NCBI GenBank assembly: GCA_028718945.1
Contig: JAQUKT010000007.1
Location: 1-40,971 of the forward strand
Direction of reading: 5' to 3'
Source: Actinomycetota bacterium
GTDB lineage: Bacteria > Actinomycetota > Geothermincolia > Fen-727 > JAQUKT01
Length of the DNA: 40,971 bases
Shown here: in pieces, positions 27,565-35,714 of the stretch
How the letters are laid out: each line of letters starts with the position of its first letter
Position numbering within the stretch: the first letter of the stretch is position 1
Made by a program: the position numbers and the translations under genes
The notes under the pieces: model-generated
What the model saw: the letters and a program-made list of their open reading frames with translations, nothing else
Told to the model about the DNA's origin: nothing
The model's database searches: none

Positions 27565-28662
27565 CTAAATACGGCCAACAAGCTCTTCGAGAATTCGCTC
27601 ACTTGCTTTCATATCCCCAAATGGACATGGTGTTGAAGAAAGCTTCTCGGTTACTTTGTCATAGTTTTCGTCAAGCTGCTTGACGGCACTTAGGATTCTT
27701 TCGGTTCTTCCGGCAAGTACCCCAAAGGTACCAAGTATCTCGGGGCGTTCTGTGTTTTCTCTCGCGATCACAACTGGTTTCTTATAAATAGAGCACTCCT
27801 CCTGAATTCCACCGGAGTCAGTGATAATGATTCGGCTACTTTGAGACAACCTTAGAAAATCCCAGTACGGAAGAGGGTCAATGAGTCTCAAGTTTGCTAT
27901 CGATTCCAGCCTTGAAAGCAATCCATACTCCACGAAACGTTCCATTGTTCGAGGATGTACCGGGTAAACCATCGGAAGTTCAATTTGCTCAAAAGCCGAG
28001 ACAAGGTCTTTTAGCCTTTGCCTGTCATCAACATTCTCCTGCCGGTGCGCGGTTATAACTAAATATCCCTTCGGTCTCAATCCAAGCAATTCGACTATTT
28101 TTGACTTTCCTTGTGCGATTTTCAGATTTTCGAAAACAACCTCAACTATAGTGTTCCCAACCGTTCGAATCCTTTCCTCGGGAATTCCCTCTCTTAAGAG
28201 ATTCTCAGCAGAAACTCTTGTTGGCGCAAAGCAGATACTGGACAGGCGGTCTGTTTCCTTGCGGTTTATTTCCTCCACCATTGTATTATCGAAGCAACGA
28301 AGACCTGCCTCAATGTGAACAACCGGTACTCCTTCCTCACTTCCAGCCAGAGCACTTGCAAGAGTGGAGTTTGTGTCGCCCTGAACCACAATAAAATCCG
28401 GCCTGCTATCTGTAAGTAGCAACTTTAGACTTTCACATATCTTTTGAATCTGGTCAGCACGCTCGAGAGACCCTACCTCGAGATTAATCGAAATTGAGGG
28501 CAGTCCCAAGTCTTTGAGGAATTGTTCGCTCAGATCGTGATTGTAATGCTGGCCGGTATGAACTATGGAAAGTTCAATATCTGGATGTTTATAAGCATAC
28601 TTAACGAATAGACTTAATTTGACGATTTCCGGCCTGGTACCGAAAACTACTACTATCTTCAT
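27565..28662 (-). CDS. wecB: UDP-N-acetylglucosamine 2-epimerase (non-hydrolysing)
   Basis: Interconverts UDP-GlcNAc and UDP-ManNAc for surface polymer synthesis. The 365 residues (usual ~370) begin VVFGTRPEIVKLSLF and contain VHTGQHYNHDLSEQFL, VQGDTNSTLASALA, HIEAGLRCFDNTMVEEINR, ITAHRQENVDDRQRL and ITDSGGIQEECSIYKKPVV, all diagnostic. It is 26 nt upstream of the GT2-PilZ gene, so ManNAc-containing precursors may feed that enzyme, an inference from proximity. Confidence 0.95.
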   Translation of the reverse strand: MKIVVVFGTRPEIVKLSLFVKYAYKHPDIELSIVHTGQHYNHDLSEQFLKDLGLPSISINLEVGSLERADQIQKICESLKLLLTDSRPDFIVVQGDTNSTLASALAGSEEGVPVVHIEAGLRCFDNTMVEEINRKETDRLSSICFAPTRVSAENLLREGIPEERIRTVGNTIVEVVFENLKIAQGKSKIVELLGLRPKGYLVITAHRQENVDDRQRLKDLVSAFEQIELPMVYPVHPRTMERFVEYGLLSRLESIANLRLIDPLPYWDFLRLSQSSRIIITDSGGIQEECSIYKKPVVIARENTERPEILGTFGVLAGRTERILSAVKQLDENYDKVTEKLSSTPCPFGDMKASERILEELVGRI

Positions 28663-28805
28663 CTATGACCAGACCTCAAAAGATGCTCAAGCTAACCTTT
28701 CCTAAATCCTGCCTCACCTGACAATATTCTATTTGTACCTTCAATTACTCACAATGAGCGAATTCTAAAGCGCGATTCCGTATGAGTTTCCATCGAATTC
28801 TCGAA

Positions 28806-29690
28806 TCAATCCCCCCAGTAGTCTTGCTGCTTGCCGGAAGAATAATCATAGAATCCCTTCTTTGTCTTTCGCCCCAGGCGACCCGCCGCCAACATTTTCT
28901 GAAGAAGCTCAGGAGGCCAGTACCTTTCATCCTTGGTTTCGTCATAGATTGCCTTCAAGGCATGAGTAAGAACATCGATGCCGGTAAGGTCAGCCGTTTC
29001 GCACGGACCCATTGCGTGACCGAATCCGAGTCTCATTGCCTTATCAACATCCGAAGGAGTCGCAACGCCAGACTCTACCAGATAAACAGCCACTGCTGTC
29101 ATTGCAAGACCGACTCTGTTCGCCACAAAACCAGCAATGTCCCTTTTTACAACAACTGGCTCTTTCCCGATTGATTTCACAAACTCAAACGCTGTATTCA
29201 AAGTCTCATCTGAGGTGTTATGACCTCGTATCACTTCGCATAACTTCATCATCGGAACGGGGCTGAAAAAGTGCATTCCCAAGACTCTTTCCGGGCGCTC
29301 TGTCGCCGCGGCAATTTTCGTTATTGAAATTGCGGATGTGTTTGTAGCAAGAATGCAGGTGGGTTTGGTCACCCCGTCGAGTTCGGCAAAAACTTTCCTC
29401 TTGATATCAAGGTCCTCGAATACTGCCTCAATAACAAGATCTACATCAGCAGCATCGGAAAGTTCCGTGGTTGGAGTAATATTTTCAAGAGCCTTCTCAG
29501 CCTCATCGCTTGAAATTTTTCCTTTGCCAGCAAACTTCTCAAGCGACCACCTGATTGACTCCATCGATTTTTCAAGCGCCACCTCATCAATGTCGCGCAT
29601 GACAACAGGGTAGCCAGCCATAGCAGTAACCTGAGAGATCCCTCCGCCCATGAGACCGGCACCCACCACGAATACCTTCTCAATTGCCAT
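28806..29690 (-). CDS. 3-hydroxyacyl-CoA (3-hydroxybutyryl-CoA) dehydrogenase
   Basis: NAD-dependent oxidation of 3-hydroxyacyl-CoA in beta-oxidation or butanoate metabolism. The 294-residue protein has the Rossmann motif VVGAGLMGGGISQV at the N-terminus, ATNTSAISIT, the catalytic-His segment GMHFFSPVPMMKLCEVI, GFVANRVGL and the C-terminal domain ending GRKTKKGFYDY. This length matches short-chain enzymes of the Hbd/PaaH type. ATG 29690 has GGAGGG upstream. No other fatty-acid genes are nearby; it interrupts a wecA-atpI-type neighbourhood. Confidence 0.94.
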   Translation of the reverse strand: MAIEKVFVVGAGLMGGGISQVTAMAGYPVVMRDIDEVALEKSMESIRWSLEKFAGKGKISSDEAEKALENITPTTELSDAADVDLVIEAVFEDLDIKRKVFAELDGVTKPTCILATNTSAISITKIAAATERPERVLGMHFFSPVPMMKLCEVIRGHNTSDETLNTAFEFVKSIGKEPVVVKRDIAGFVANRVGLAMTAVAVYLVESGVATPSDVDKAMRLGFGHAMGPCETADLTGIDVLTHALKAIYDETKDERYWPPELLQKMLAAGRLGRKTKKGFYDYSSGKQQDYWGD

Positions 29691-29821
29691 CGTTGCCCTC
29701 CTTTTTTCCTTCAATGTTCCCGATTGCAAAGTCGATCACATGTGGGCTAAGTTGGGTGCAAGCTTATGATTTCCCTCTCAACCACTCGCTCGAGACCTTA
29801 TCATCGGGCAATATCATCTTC

Positions 29822-30262
29822 TCATTGTTTTTTTGCCCCACCAAATTTAGACCCTCGAATTATGACACCGAATGTCCTGATTGTGCAGAAAATCTCAACC
29901 GCCGAATGGGATATGAAAAGAGCAAGAAAGCACCCGAGGAGAGCATACATATTTAGAGCCTTGATGAAATGCAGACCATATAAAGAACCGGCAACGAAAG
30001 CAATCCTGATAAAGTAACCAACACCAAGTACTGGTGAAAGAAATTCTGGCTTTCTCGTCCCGAAATCAAGAACAAATAGAAAAGCAAGAGAGTGAATACT
30101 TGCAACCGTAAACCCGGCAAAAGCCCCCGCAAACCCTTTCCATCCACACAAGATAGAGGAAACCACAAGCCCCGGAGGAATTATCGCCGAGCCAGCAATC
30201 ACCATGCCCTTTGCAAGGCTACGTTTGAAATTTTCACTCAAATCGTTTCCGCTTTGAATCAT
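29822..30262 (-). CDS. AtpI-like four-span membrane protein
   Basis: The 146 residues have about four hydrophobic spans (20-40, 46-66, 78-99, 104-126) with a polar N-terminus and basic C-terminus, resembling ATP synthase protein I, which assists F-type ATPase ring assembly or Mg2+ handling. The call rests mainly on context: in many bacteria the order is dCMP deaminase, WecA/TagO, AtpI, then atpB. Here the first three appear in that order, but an acyl-CoA dehydrogenase follows instead of the ATP synthase operon. ATG 30262 has AAAGG upstream. Sequence similarity alone is weak. Confidence 0.6.
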   Translation of the reverse strand: MIQSGNDLSENFKRSLAKGMVIAGSAIIPPGLVVSSILCGWKGFAGAFAGFTVASIHSLAFLFVLDFGTRKPEFLSPVLGVGYFIRIAFVAGSLYGLHFIKALNMYALLGCFLALFISHSAVEIFCTIRTFGVIIRGSKFGGAKKQ

Positions 30263-30387
30263 AAGAAACCTTTCCGCTCAATTCTGCCCGCACTTAAAAT
30301 CATAATCGCAGTTCTCCTTTTCCTGCCTATTTTTTACACCACGTCTCAAGAAAAATACCAGCCCCCGTGGCAAGGTCAAGTAAAAAT

Positions 30388-30540
30388 AGTGCACCGTCCC
30401 ATAGGCATGTTGACGCACCGAGAGTGACATTCCGCGCCGCGCCAGCAAGGCTCCTGACCAAGGCACGTCGAGGGAGCACTTTGAGGCTCGTGTGGACGCA
30501 GGGGCACTCGAATGCCAGGGTATCTATGGGACGGCGCACT
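30388..30540. mobile_element. REP/MITE-like inverted-repeat element
   Basis: AGTGCACCGTCCCATAG (30388-30404) is matched, with one mismatch, by the reverse complement of CTATGGGACGGCGCACT (30524-30540). The 153-bp element has higher GC than its flanks and no credible reading frame. Short ends of the GTGCACCGTCCC kind are familiar from REP-type elements mobilised by Y1 (IS200-like/RAYT) transposases; that link is from memory. No transposase is encoded in the window. It explains most of the 350-nt gap between atpI and the wecA-like gene. Confidence 0.65.
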
Positions 30541-30613
30541 GTAATTCCAGTTTCACCATGTCCTCCACATAGAAACAACAGCCCTCGAGGAGAATCGATA
30601 GCCGAACTCTTTC

Positions 30614-31735
30614 TTAAGTTTTCTCTTTTGCATTCGAGTTCTCATCTCTCAAGCCGGCGTCCCGATTTCTTCCCGCCCTGTGTTTCCCCTTCAAACGACC
30701 CCTCCTTGCGATTCTTGGCAAAGCCGTCAATGTAAATCCACCTATTGTAAGAGCAAGCATGAGCCATATAACCCTGTTAGAAGAGGAAAACTTGATCGCA
30801 AGGATCAAAACGCAAAGCAGGGCTGTCCAGAAATAAATCAGAAGAACTGCCTGTCTTTGTGAATGCCCCATGTCGAGAAGCCTATGATGAATGTGCTCCT
30901 TGTCAGCATGTGTTATGGGCGTTCCTCTGATTCCTCTCCGAACGATTGCCATTCCAGTATCAATAATTGGAATCGCAAGTGCTACAATTGGAACAAACAA
31001 AGCAATAGCAGCAATGCTTTTCAGCACGCCTTGAATTGTTACTGCGCCCAACATAAATCCAAGTAGCATACTCCCCGAGTCTCCCATGAATATGCTTGCA
31101 GGATGAAAGTTGTATCGGAGGAAGCCGAGGGTGCTCCCTGCGAGAACAATTGAGATAAGAGCGGCATCAACATAGGTCCTTCCAGCGCCGGTTTGAGTCG
31201 CATAGTAAAACATCGAGAAAGAAGCTATGCAGGTAATCCCAGCAGCAAGTCCATCGAGGCCGTCTATCAAATTTATTATGTTTATGAAAGCCACAACCCA
31301 GATGAGTGAGATCAACACGGATAGCTCAGGACTGAGAGAAATCAAAGCCATGCCAGGTACATGAATGTTCTGAATCTGCACCCCCATAATAACGAGAATT
31401 CCAGCAGCAAATATCTGTCCGAAGAGTTTTGTCAGTGGACCAAGAGTGCGAATATCATCTACAGCCCCGAATATGAATATTACGGTCGCGCCGATGAGTA
31501 TCCCCATAAGGTCGGTGGACATTCGATGCCCGGTAATCAACAGATAGACAGCGGTTCCGAGAAGAATGCTCACGTAAATCGCAACGCCCCCCATAGTGGG
31601 GGTATCTTTTACATGCACTTTTCGGTACTCGGGAACGTCAATTGCGTTCAGACGCAGGGCAAGCCTCCTTGCCAGTGGCGTCAAAAGAAGCGTTCCCGCA
31701 AGCGCAACTCCAAATGCAACAAAATACTTTGCCAT
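30614..31735 (-). CDS. Undecaprenyl-phosphate GlcNAc-1-phosphate transferase-like (WecA/TagO, MraY family)
   Basis: Polytopic membrane enzyme that transfers a sugar-1-phosphate from a UDP-sugar to undecaprenyl phosphate, the first step for wall or surface polymers. The 373 residues show KVHVKDTPTMGG, the GAVDDI Asp pair near 91-96, NIINLIDGLDGLAAG, FHPASIFMGDSGSMLLGF and ADKEHIHHRLLDMGHSQ, with about ten spans. The HIHHRL motif favours WecA/TagO-type GlcNAc transferases over MraY. The last ~40 residues are a basic, probably cytosolic tail. The neighbouring wecB fits wall-polymer linkage-unit synthesis. Confidence 0.92.
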   Translation of the reverse strand: MAKYFVAFGVALAGTLLLTPLARRLALRLNAIDVPEYRKVHVKDTPTMGGVAIYVSILLGTAVYLLITGHRMSTDLMGILIGATVIFIFGAVDDIRTLGPLTKLFGQIFAAGILVIMGVQIQNIHVPGMALISLSPELSVLISLIWVVAFINIINLIDGLDGLAAGITCIASFSMFYYATQTGAGRTYVDAALISIVLAGSTLGFLRYNFHPASIFMGDSGSMLLGFMLGAVTIQGVLKSIAAIALFVPIVALAIPIIDTGMAIVRRGIRGTPITHADKEHIHHRLLDMGHSQRQAVLLIYFWTALLCVLILAIKFSSSNRVIWLMLALTIGGFTLTALPRIARRGRLKGKHRAGRNRDAGLRDENSNAKEKT

Positions 31736-31778
31736 GATGCAAGAATTTTCTTATCGCCGACTTATAACCACTTTTGCT

Positions 31779-32225
31779 TCAATCAGCCCTGAACTTCAAC
31801 AATCTCACTTGAGCTTCCTCGCAAAGATTCTCAGCAAGAGGGTCGGGGTAGGACTCGAGGTAGTAGATCTCAGAAATTCCACAGTTGATGAGCATTTTTG
31901 TGCACAATACACACGGCTGGTGCGTGCTATATAGAATTCCACCCTCGATTGACACACCGTATGTTGCAGCCTGCACGATTGCGTTCTGCTCGGCGTGAAG
32001 CCCTCTACACATTTCATGACCGTGACCCGAGGCGACCTTCGCTTCCTCTCGCATACAACCAATGTCCAGGCAGTGTGCAAGACCTCGCGGGGCACCATTA
32101 TAGCCAGTCGCAAGTATTCTCTTATCTTTGACTATGAGAGCACCAACCTGCCTGCGCAGACAGGTCGAGCGCTCCGCCACCGCTTTAGCAATTCCAAAGA
32201 AATATTCTTCCCAGGATGGCCTCAC
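31779..32225 (-). CDS. dCMP deaminase (ComEB-like cytidine/deoxycytidylate deaminase)
   Basis: Zinc enzyme converting dCMP to dUMP for dTTP synthesis. The 148 residues contain [28 protein letters not shown], the catalytic HAEQNAI (His zinc ligand and Glu proton shuttle) and PCVLCTKM (two Cys zinc ligands). Extra Cys/His residues (CLDIGCMRE...GHGHEMC) fit the second zinc site often seen in this group. Start GTG at 32225 with GGAG upstream. Its place next to a wecA-like gene is common in Firmicutes and relatives. Confidence 0.94.
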   Translation of the reverse strand: MRPSWEEYFFGIAKAVAERSTCLRRQVGALIVKDKRILATGYNGAPRGLAHCLDIGCMREEAKVASGHGHEMCRGLHAEQNAIVQAATYGVSIEGGILYSTHQPCVLCTKMLINCGISEIYYLESYPDPLAENLCEEAQVRLLKFRAD

Positions 32226-32715
32226 TAATCACTCCAGTCATCAATGCTTATCCATCGCTGAAAGATTATAACCCAGAAGCCAGAGACTATTTCGAAATCT
32301 CAAAAAAGGAATCCTCACCGCACAAATCATTCTTTCCCAACGCGCTTCAAAAGATGCCCTGTCCTGCACTTTCAGCAAAAAGTATTGGACGAATATCGAG
32401 TTCTATTTCCGCTTTTTCCATGGGCTCACAGATGATTCCAAGCCTTCTTGAAAAAATCAACAAAGCCTCGTGTGAGCTTACGATATCTCAAGAGAACATC
32501 CTTCTGAAACTTTCTAATGGTAACCTGATGGAACTACTCTTTCCCCGCCTTTTCAACATTCTTTACCTCTTTGAAACTGTCTCACAGAAACTCGCACTTT
32601 CAATTCCGAATCCAAATGCTCTCAACAGGTTTGGGAGCCTCAAACTCATCCATGTGACTTTCTGATATGCTATTGTCTAAACGTTCAAAGAATAGGAATT
32701 CGGGGGTGCTTCGTT
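32226..32715. other. 490-nt divergent intergenic region
   Basis: The region separates dCMP deaminase (minus) from the amidohydrolase (plus). A plus-strand frame of 149 residues (32216-32665) spans it, but it overlaps the deaminase start head-to-head, resembles no family I know and has no clear ribosome binding site, so I do not call it a gene. TATAAT reading leftward at 32265-32270 could be the deaminase -10 box; its -35 is poor (GAAATA at 17 nt). I see no RNA structure or repeat. Confidence 0.35.
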
Positions 32716-33567
32716 GTGACAATAGACGCTCATACGCACATATTCCCACCCGACGTAATCGAACGTCGGGAATTATATGCAAGAAGGGATGCTTCTTTCA
32801 ATCTAATCTATGGGAACCCAGGCGCTCGCATGGTGAACTACGACAGGCTCCTTTCGGAAATGGAAGAAGCCGGCGTTGACCGTGCTATTGTTTGTGGTTT
32901 TCCCTGGAGAAGTCATGACCTGTGCCGCTATCACAACAACTATATGATTGAAGCTGTAAAAGCTTCGAGGGGGCGTCTCATCGGGCTTGCGACTGTCAAT
33001 CCACTCGCCAGCAAATCATGCGACAAGGAACTTGAAAGGGCGTTTTCTGAGGGGCTTTCCGGAGTCGGTGAGATATCCCCAGACGCTCAGGGTTTCAAGT
33101 TAGACGACGAGAACACAATGGGAAGAATTGCGAACGCGGTAGGAGAAGCAGGGTATTTCTTGCTCCTTCATGTCAATGAAGATGTAGGGCATGCCTATCC
33201 AGGCAAGACCAGAACAACACCGGCAGGTATATACAAGCTCTTAACAAAATTCCATGAAGCAAAGATCGTCCTCGCCCACTGGGGTGGAGGTCTCGTATTC
33301 TATGAACTCATGCCTGAAGTGGCAAAGGTTACCTCGAATGTTTTCTATGACACTGCAGCATCGCCGTTTCTTTATCGAAAAGAAATCTACAGGATTGCTA
33401 TTGATATTGCCGGACCAGCCCGGATCCTATTCGGAACGGACTTTCCCCTCCTCAGGATCAAGAGACACCTCGACGAAATCGAGCAAGCAGGTCTTAAAGA
33501 AACCGAAAAGAAAATGATATTCAGTCTGAATGCAAGGAACCTTCTTGGCGACGAATTTCAGGAATAA
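32716..33567 (+). CDS. Amidohydrolase family protein (amidohydrolase 2 type, metal-dependent TIM barrel)
   Basis: The 283 residues carry the metal-site pattern of the amidohydrolase superfamily: DAHTHIF at the N-terminus (two His), LLHVNED near 154-160, LAHWGGG near 183-189 and FGTDFPLL near 240-247 (the late Asp). This matches hydrolases and decarboxylases of the ACMSD-like branch; the substrate cannot be told. The start is GTG at 32716 with GGGGGTG upstream. It converges with the HAD gene, separated by only six bases. Confidence 0.88.
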   Translation: MTIDAHTHIFPPDVIERRELYARRDASFNLIYGNPGARMVNYDRLLSEMEEAGVDRAIVCGFPWRSHDLCRYHNNYMIEAVKASRGRLIGLATVNPLASKSCDKELERAFSEGLSGVGEISPDAQGFKLDDENTMGRIANAVGEAGYFLLLHVNEDVGHAYPGKTRTTPAGIYKLLTKFHEAKIVLAHWGGGLVFYELMPEVAKVTSNVFYDTAASPFLYRKEIYRIAIDIAGPARILFGTDFPLLRIKRHLDEIEQAGLKETEKKMIFSLNARNLLGDEFQE

Positions 33568-33573
33568 TAAGCC

Positions 33574-34290
33574 TTAGTGTTCGATTCCAAGAATCTCGAG
33601 AAGCCCGTAAAGGTCTGAAACTACAGGAACATCAGCCTTTGACCCCGAACAAGACCGGTCTATCATCACAGGATATATCCCGACGATCCTTGCCCCTAAG
33701 ATGTCCGCGTAGTACTGGTCTCCAACGTGAATGGTCTTTTTGGGAGAGACATCGAGCCTCTTGCAGGCAGCCTCAAAAATCCTCGGGTCAGGTTTCACCA
33801 ACCCAACGCTTGCTGAAGAAAGCACTGAGTCGAAGTAACGATAAATCCCCATTTCAAAGCAAATATTTGCGAGCCTCGAGTCCCAGTTGGACACAAGTGC
33901 GAGTTTCTTTTTATTAATTTTCAACATCTCGAGAACCGGTACAACATCGGGAAATGTTCGCCAGCGCTCTGCCGAGCCAAAATAGTCATATATTGCGCGC
34001 CCTATTGTGTAGCCGTCGTCATCAACCCCCATTTCCTCGAGAGCCCTTTCGTAAAGTTCCACCCACATCATGGAAGCGTCCTGTTCGCTTGCCCAGAAGG
34101 AATCGTCTTTCCAGTAGCGCTCCTCATAGTATCTATCCGCGGCAGCCATTCCCTTCCTCGCGCAGTCCTCCGAGAGGTAGTATCCAAACTTTTTCAATAC
34201 CTCGAGCGTAACCGCCTCCCAGGAAGGATGGGGCATGAGTAGTGTGTTACCCACGTCAAGAAAAACCGCTTCTATTTCTTTCTCAATCAT
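33574..34290 (-). CDS. HAD-superfamily hydrolase (HDHD3/YjjG-like phosphatase)
   Basis: The 238 residues contain the four HAD motifs: FLDVGNTLL (motif I, nucleophile Asp), SNWD (II), GLVKPDPRIF (III, Lys) and HVGDQYYADILGA (IV, Asp). In motif I the usual second Asp of DxD is replaced by Gly (DVGNT), as in some HDHD3-like proteins; this may lower or alter phosphatase activity. A helical cap lies between motifs I and II (about residues 20-115). The substrate is unknown. ATG 34290 with a weak ribosome binding site. Confidence 0.87.
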   Translation of the reverse strand: MIEKEIEAVFLDVGNTLLMPHPSWEAVTLEVLKKFGYYLSEDCARKGMAAADRYYEERYWKDDSFWASEQDASMMWVELYERALEEMGVDDDGYTIGRAIYDYFGSAERWRTFPDVVPVLEMLKINKKKLALVSNWDSRLANICFEMGIYRYFDSVLSSASVGLVKPDPRIFEAACKRLDVSPKKTIHVGDQYYADILGARIVGIYPVMIDRSCSGSKADVPVVSDLYGLLEILGIEH

Positions 34291-34473
34291 TCTTCAATCC
34301 TTTGGCAAACACTACATGACATCAAACAAGCTGTTGGTCTTCTCGTTTCATATTACCAGAACAATACGACAGATAAACACGATGTCACGAATCAATCGAA
34401 TAATCGAATAAGCGAAGATTGGCAAAAACTTTCTGCAGCAGGAAACGCTCAGTAGGTTACTTTTTCATAGATG

Positions 34474-34479
34474 TATAAT
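34474..34479 (+). promoter_or_regulatory. Perfect -10 box just upstream of the 50-residue Cys protein
   Basis: TATAAT at 34474-34479 ends six bases before the ATG at 34486, so a transcript starting seven bases downstream would begin at the A of the start codon. No convincing -35 box lies at 16-18 nt; a TG pair sits directly before the hexamer, one base out of register for an extended -10. Confidence 0.5.
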
Positions 34480-34485
34480 CGTGAC

Positions 34486-34638
34486 ATGAAATTTTTGAGA
34501 ACCATTTTGCTCAGATTCAGAAAATTCATTGGAAACCCGAAGTTTTTGTGCGACTCATGCGCATACGATTATGATTCCGCGTGCCGAAATCCCGAGCGCC
34601 CGAATGCCATCAACTGCCGTGATTATCGCAAGAGATGA
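34486..34638 (+). CDS. Small Cys-rich protein (50 residues), function unknown
   Basis: A short frame starting MKFLRTILLRFRKFIGNP, with a basic, partly hydrophobic N-terminal helix, followed by CDSCAYDYDSACRNPERPNA and ending NCRDYRKR. Four cysteines (C22, C25, C33 and C43) in a CxxC-x7-C-x9-C pattern suggest a small metal-binding knuckle. I recall similar short proteins with a C-x-RPERPNA-x-x-C-x-DY ending in genomes of this type, but know no function. There is no Shine-Dalgarno sequence; the -10 box position suggests leaderless translation. It converges with the decayed radical SAM gene. Confidence 0.65.
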   Translation: MKFLRTILLRFRKFIGNPKFLCDSCAYDYDSACRNPERPNAINCRDYRKR

Positions 34639-34643
34639 GGGAT

Positions 34644-35009
34644 TCAAAGGCACCTTATGGCCCTTGGTCTCAAGAAAGGATTATCTGGTTCAGAAAGAAC
34701 CGTTCCATAAACTGAAATTCTCCCAATCTCGGGGAAAGCCTGGCGAACGCGGTCAAGAACGCTTACAAGGTCATCTGTTCGCATTGCAATGGTGTTTCCA
34801 TCAGCAAGAAAAACAGAGGATGGATAAGGCCATATCGAGCGAGCCATCTCAATATCCTCTTCTATTTCCGAAATAGAGCGGACGCGATATTTTTTCGCCT
34901 TGTACATGCCACAAAAAGTGCATCTGTTGTGCGGGCGCCCGATCGTTGCCTGGATTATCAGGCTCTCAGCCTCGCAGGGAGGTCTGAAAGCCGGTTCCTC
35001 GTACCTCAA
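34644..35009 (-). pseudogene. Truncated, mutated radical SAM protein
   Basis: The first ~100 residues of a radical SAM protein of the kind with a GCxHNxCTFCGMY motif (normally about 280-300 residues) are followed by unrelated sequence and a stop at 121. In addition the first cluster cysteine is replaced: the codon is CGC (R25) in TIGRPHNRCTFCGMY where a Cys codon TGC is expected, one transition away. Loss of a cluster ligand plus loss of two thirds of the barrel makes an inactive remnant likely. The TTG start overlaps the stop of the Nudix gene as TTGA, so it was once in an operon with it. Confidence 0.8.
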
Positions 35010-35596
35010 ATTCCCTCTCCCTTTGATCCCGCTTCAATCTCCTTCAATGCAAGGTCCGTCAATGCAACCCTGTAAGCAAAAAGCGCAACGCCTGTTTTCA
35101 AAAGCGTATCCCTTATCTTCCCTTTCAAGTCTTCGATTTTCACCCACCTTGCCTCAGCAATCTCCTCGGTATCATGCGGACAAATAGAACCGCCTACTTC
35201 GCGAGCCTCGAATATGTGAGTCGTCCATTTGATGATACGACCATTATTTGTGAAAGTTGCGTTTATTCTTGCAAGATAACGCGTCAATTCAACATCAAGA
35301 CCAGTCTCCTCCTTGGCCTCCCGAATCGCTCCTTGTTCGAGGCTCTCACCAGGATATGCGGCACCGCTTGGCGCCCTGTACGCGCCAGGTGGGAAAAATG
35401 GCTTCTTGATCGCGGCGATGGTTTCGTCATCGTCCTTTTTCCTTATGAAAAAAGTAACGTCGTGAGCTCTTCCCTTTGCCATGCTGCTTTTTACCATATC
35501 GAACTCGCCCGTCTCGAGCTCATAGGTCATTTCAGTTACAAACGGCTCCCCCAACTTCTTTTCGAGTTGCTCGACATCAGATATTTTCGTGTACAT
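35006..35596 (-). CDS. Nudix hydrolase
   Basis: Hydrolyses a nucleoside diphosphate linked to another moiety; the substrate is unknown. The 196 residues contain a full Nudix box GAAYPGESLEQGAIREAKEETGL around 77-99, with the catalytic Glu residues of REAKEE present. The N-terminal ~75 residues form an extra region beginning MYTKISDVEQLEKKLGEPFV and FFPPGAYRAPSGA leads into the box. It is followed, with overlap, by the radical SAM remnant. ATG 35596 has no close ribosome binding site. Confidence 0.88.
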   Translation of the reverse strand: MYTKISDVEQLEKKLGEPFVTEMTYELETGEFDMVKSSMAKGRAHDVTFFIRKKDDDETIAAIKKPFFPPGAYRAPSGAAYPGESLEQGAIREAKEETGLDVELTRYLARINATFTNNGRIIKWTTHIFEAREVGGSICPHDTEEIAEARWVKIEDLKGKIRDTLLKTGVALFAYRVALTDLALKEIEAGSKGEGI

Positions 35597-35714
35597 CGTG
35601 ACCAGTCACACACTCCTTTCCGATATTCTTGCTCTCTCGATCGATGCTTTGCAAGCTAACCAAGAAGCGGTTAAACCGTACCAGGAAATAATCCTCAGCC
35701 CTATCAAGTAATTC

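Noticed and set aside
32216-32665. Plus-strand frame of 149 residues between dCMP deaminase and amidohydrolase
   Set aside because: Head-to-head overlap with the deaminase start, no ribosome binding site and no recognisable family. Kept only as a note in the intergenic entry.
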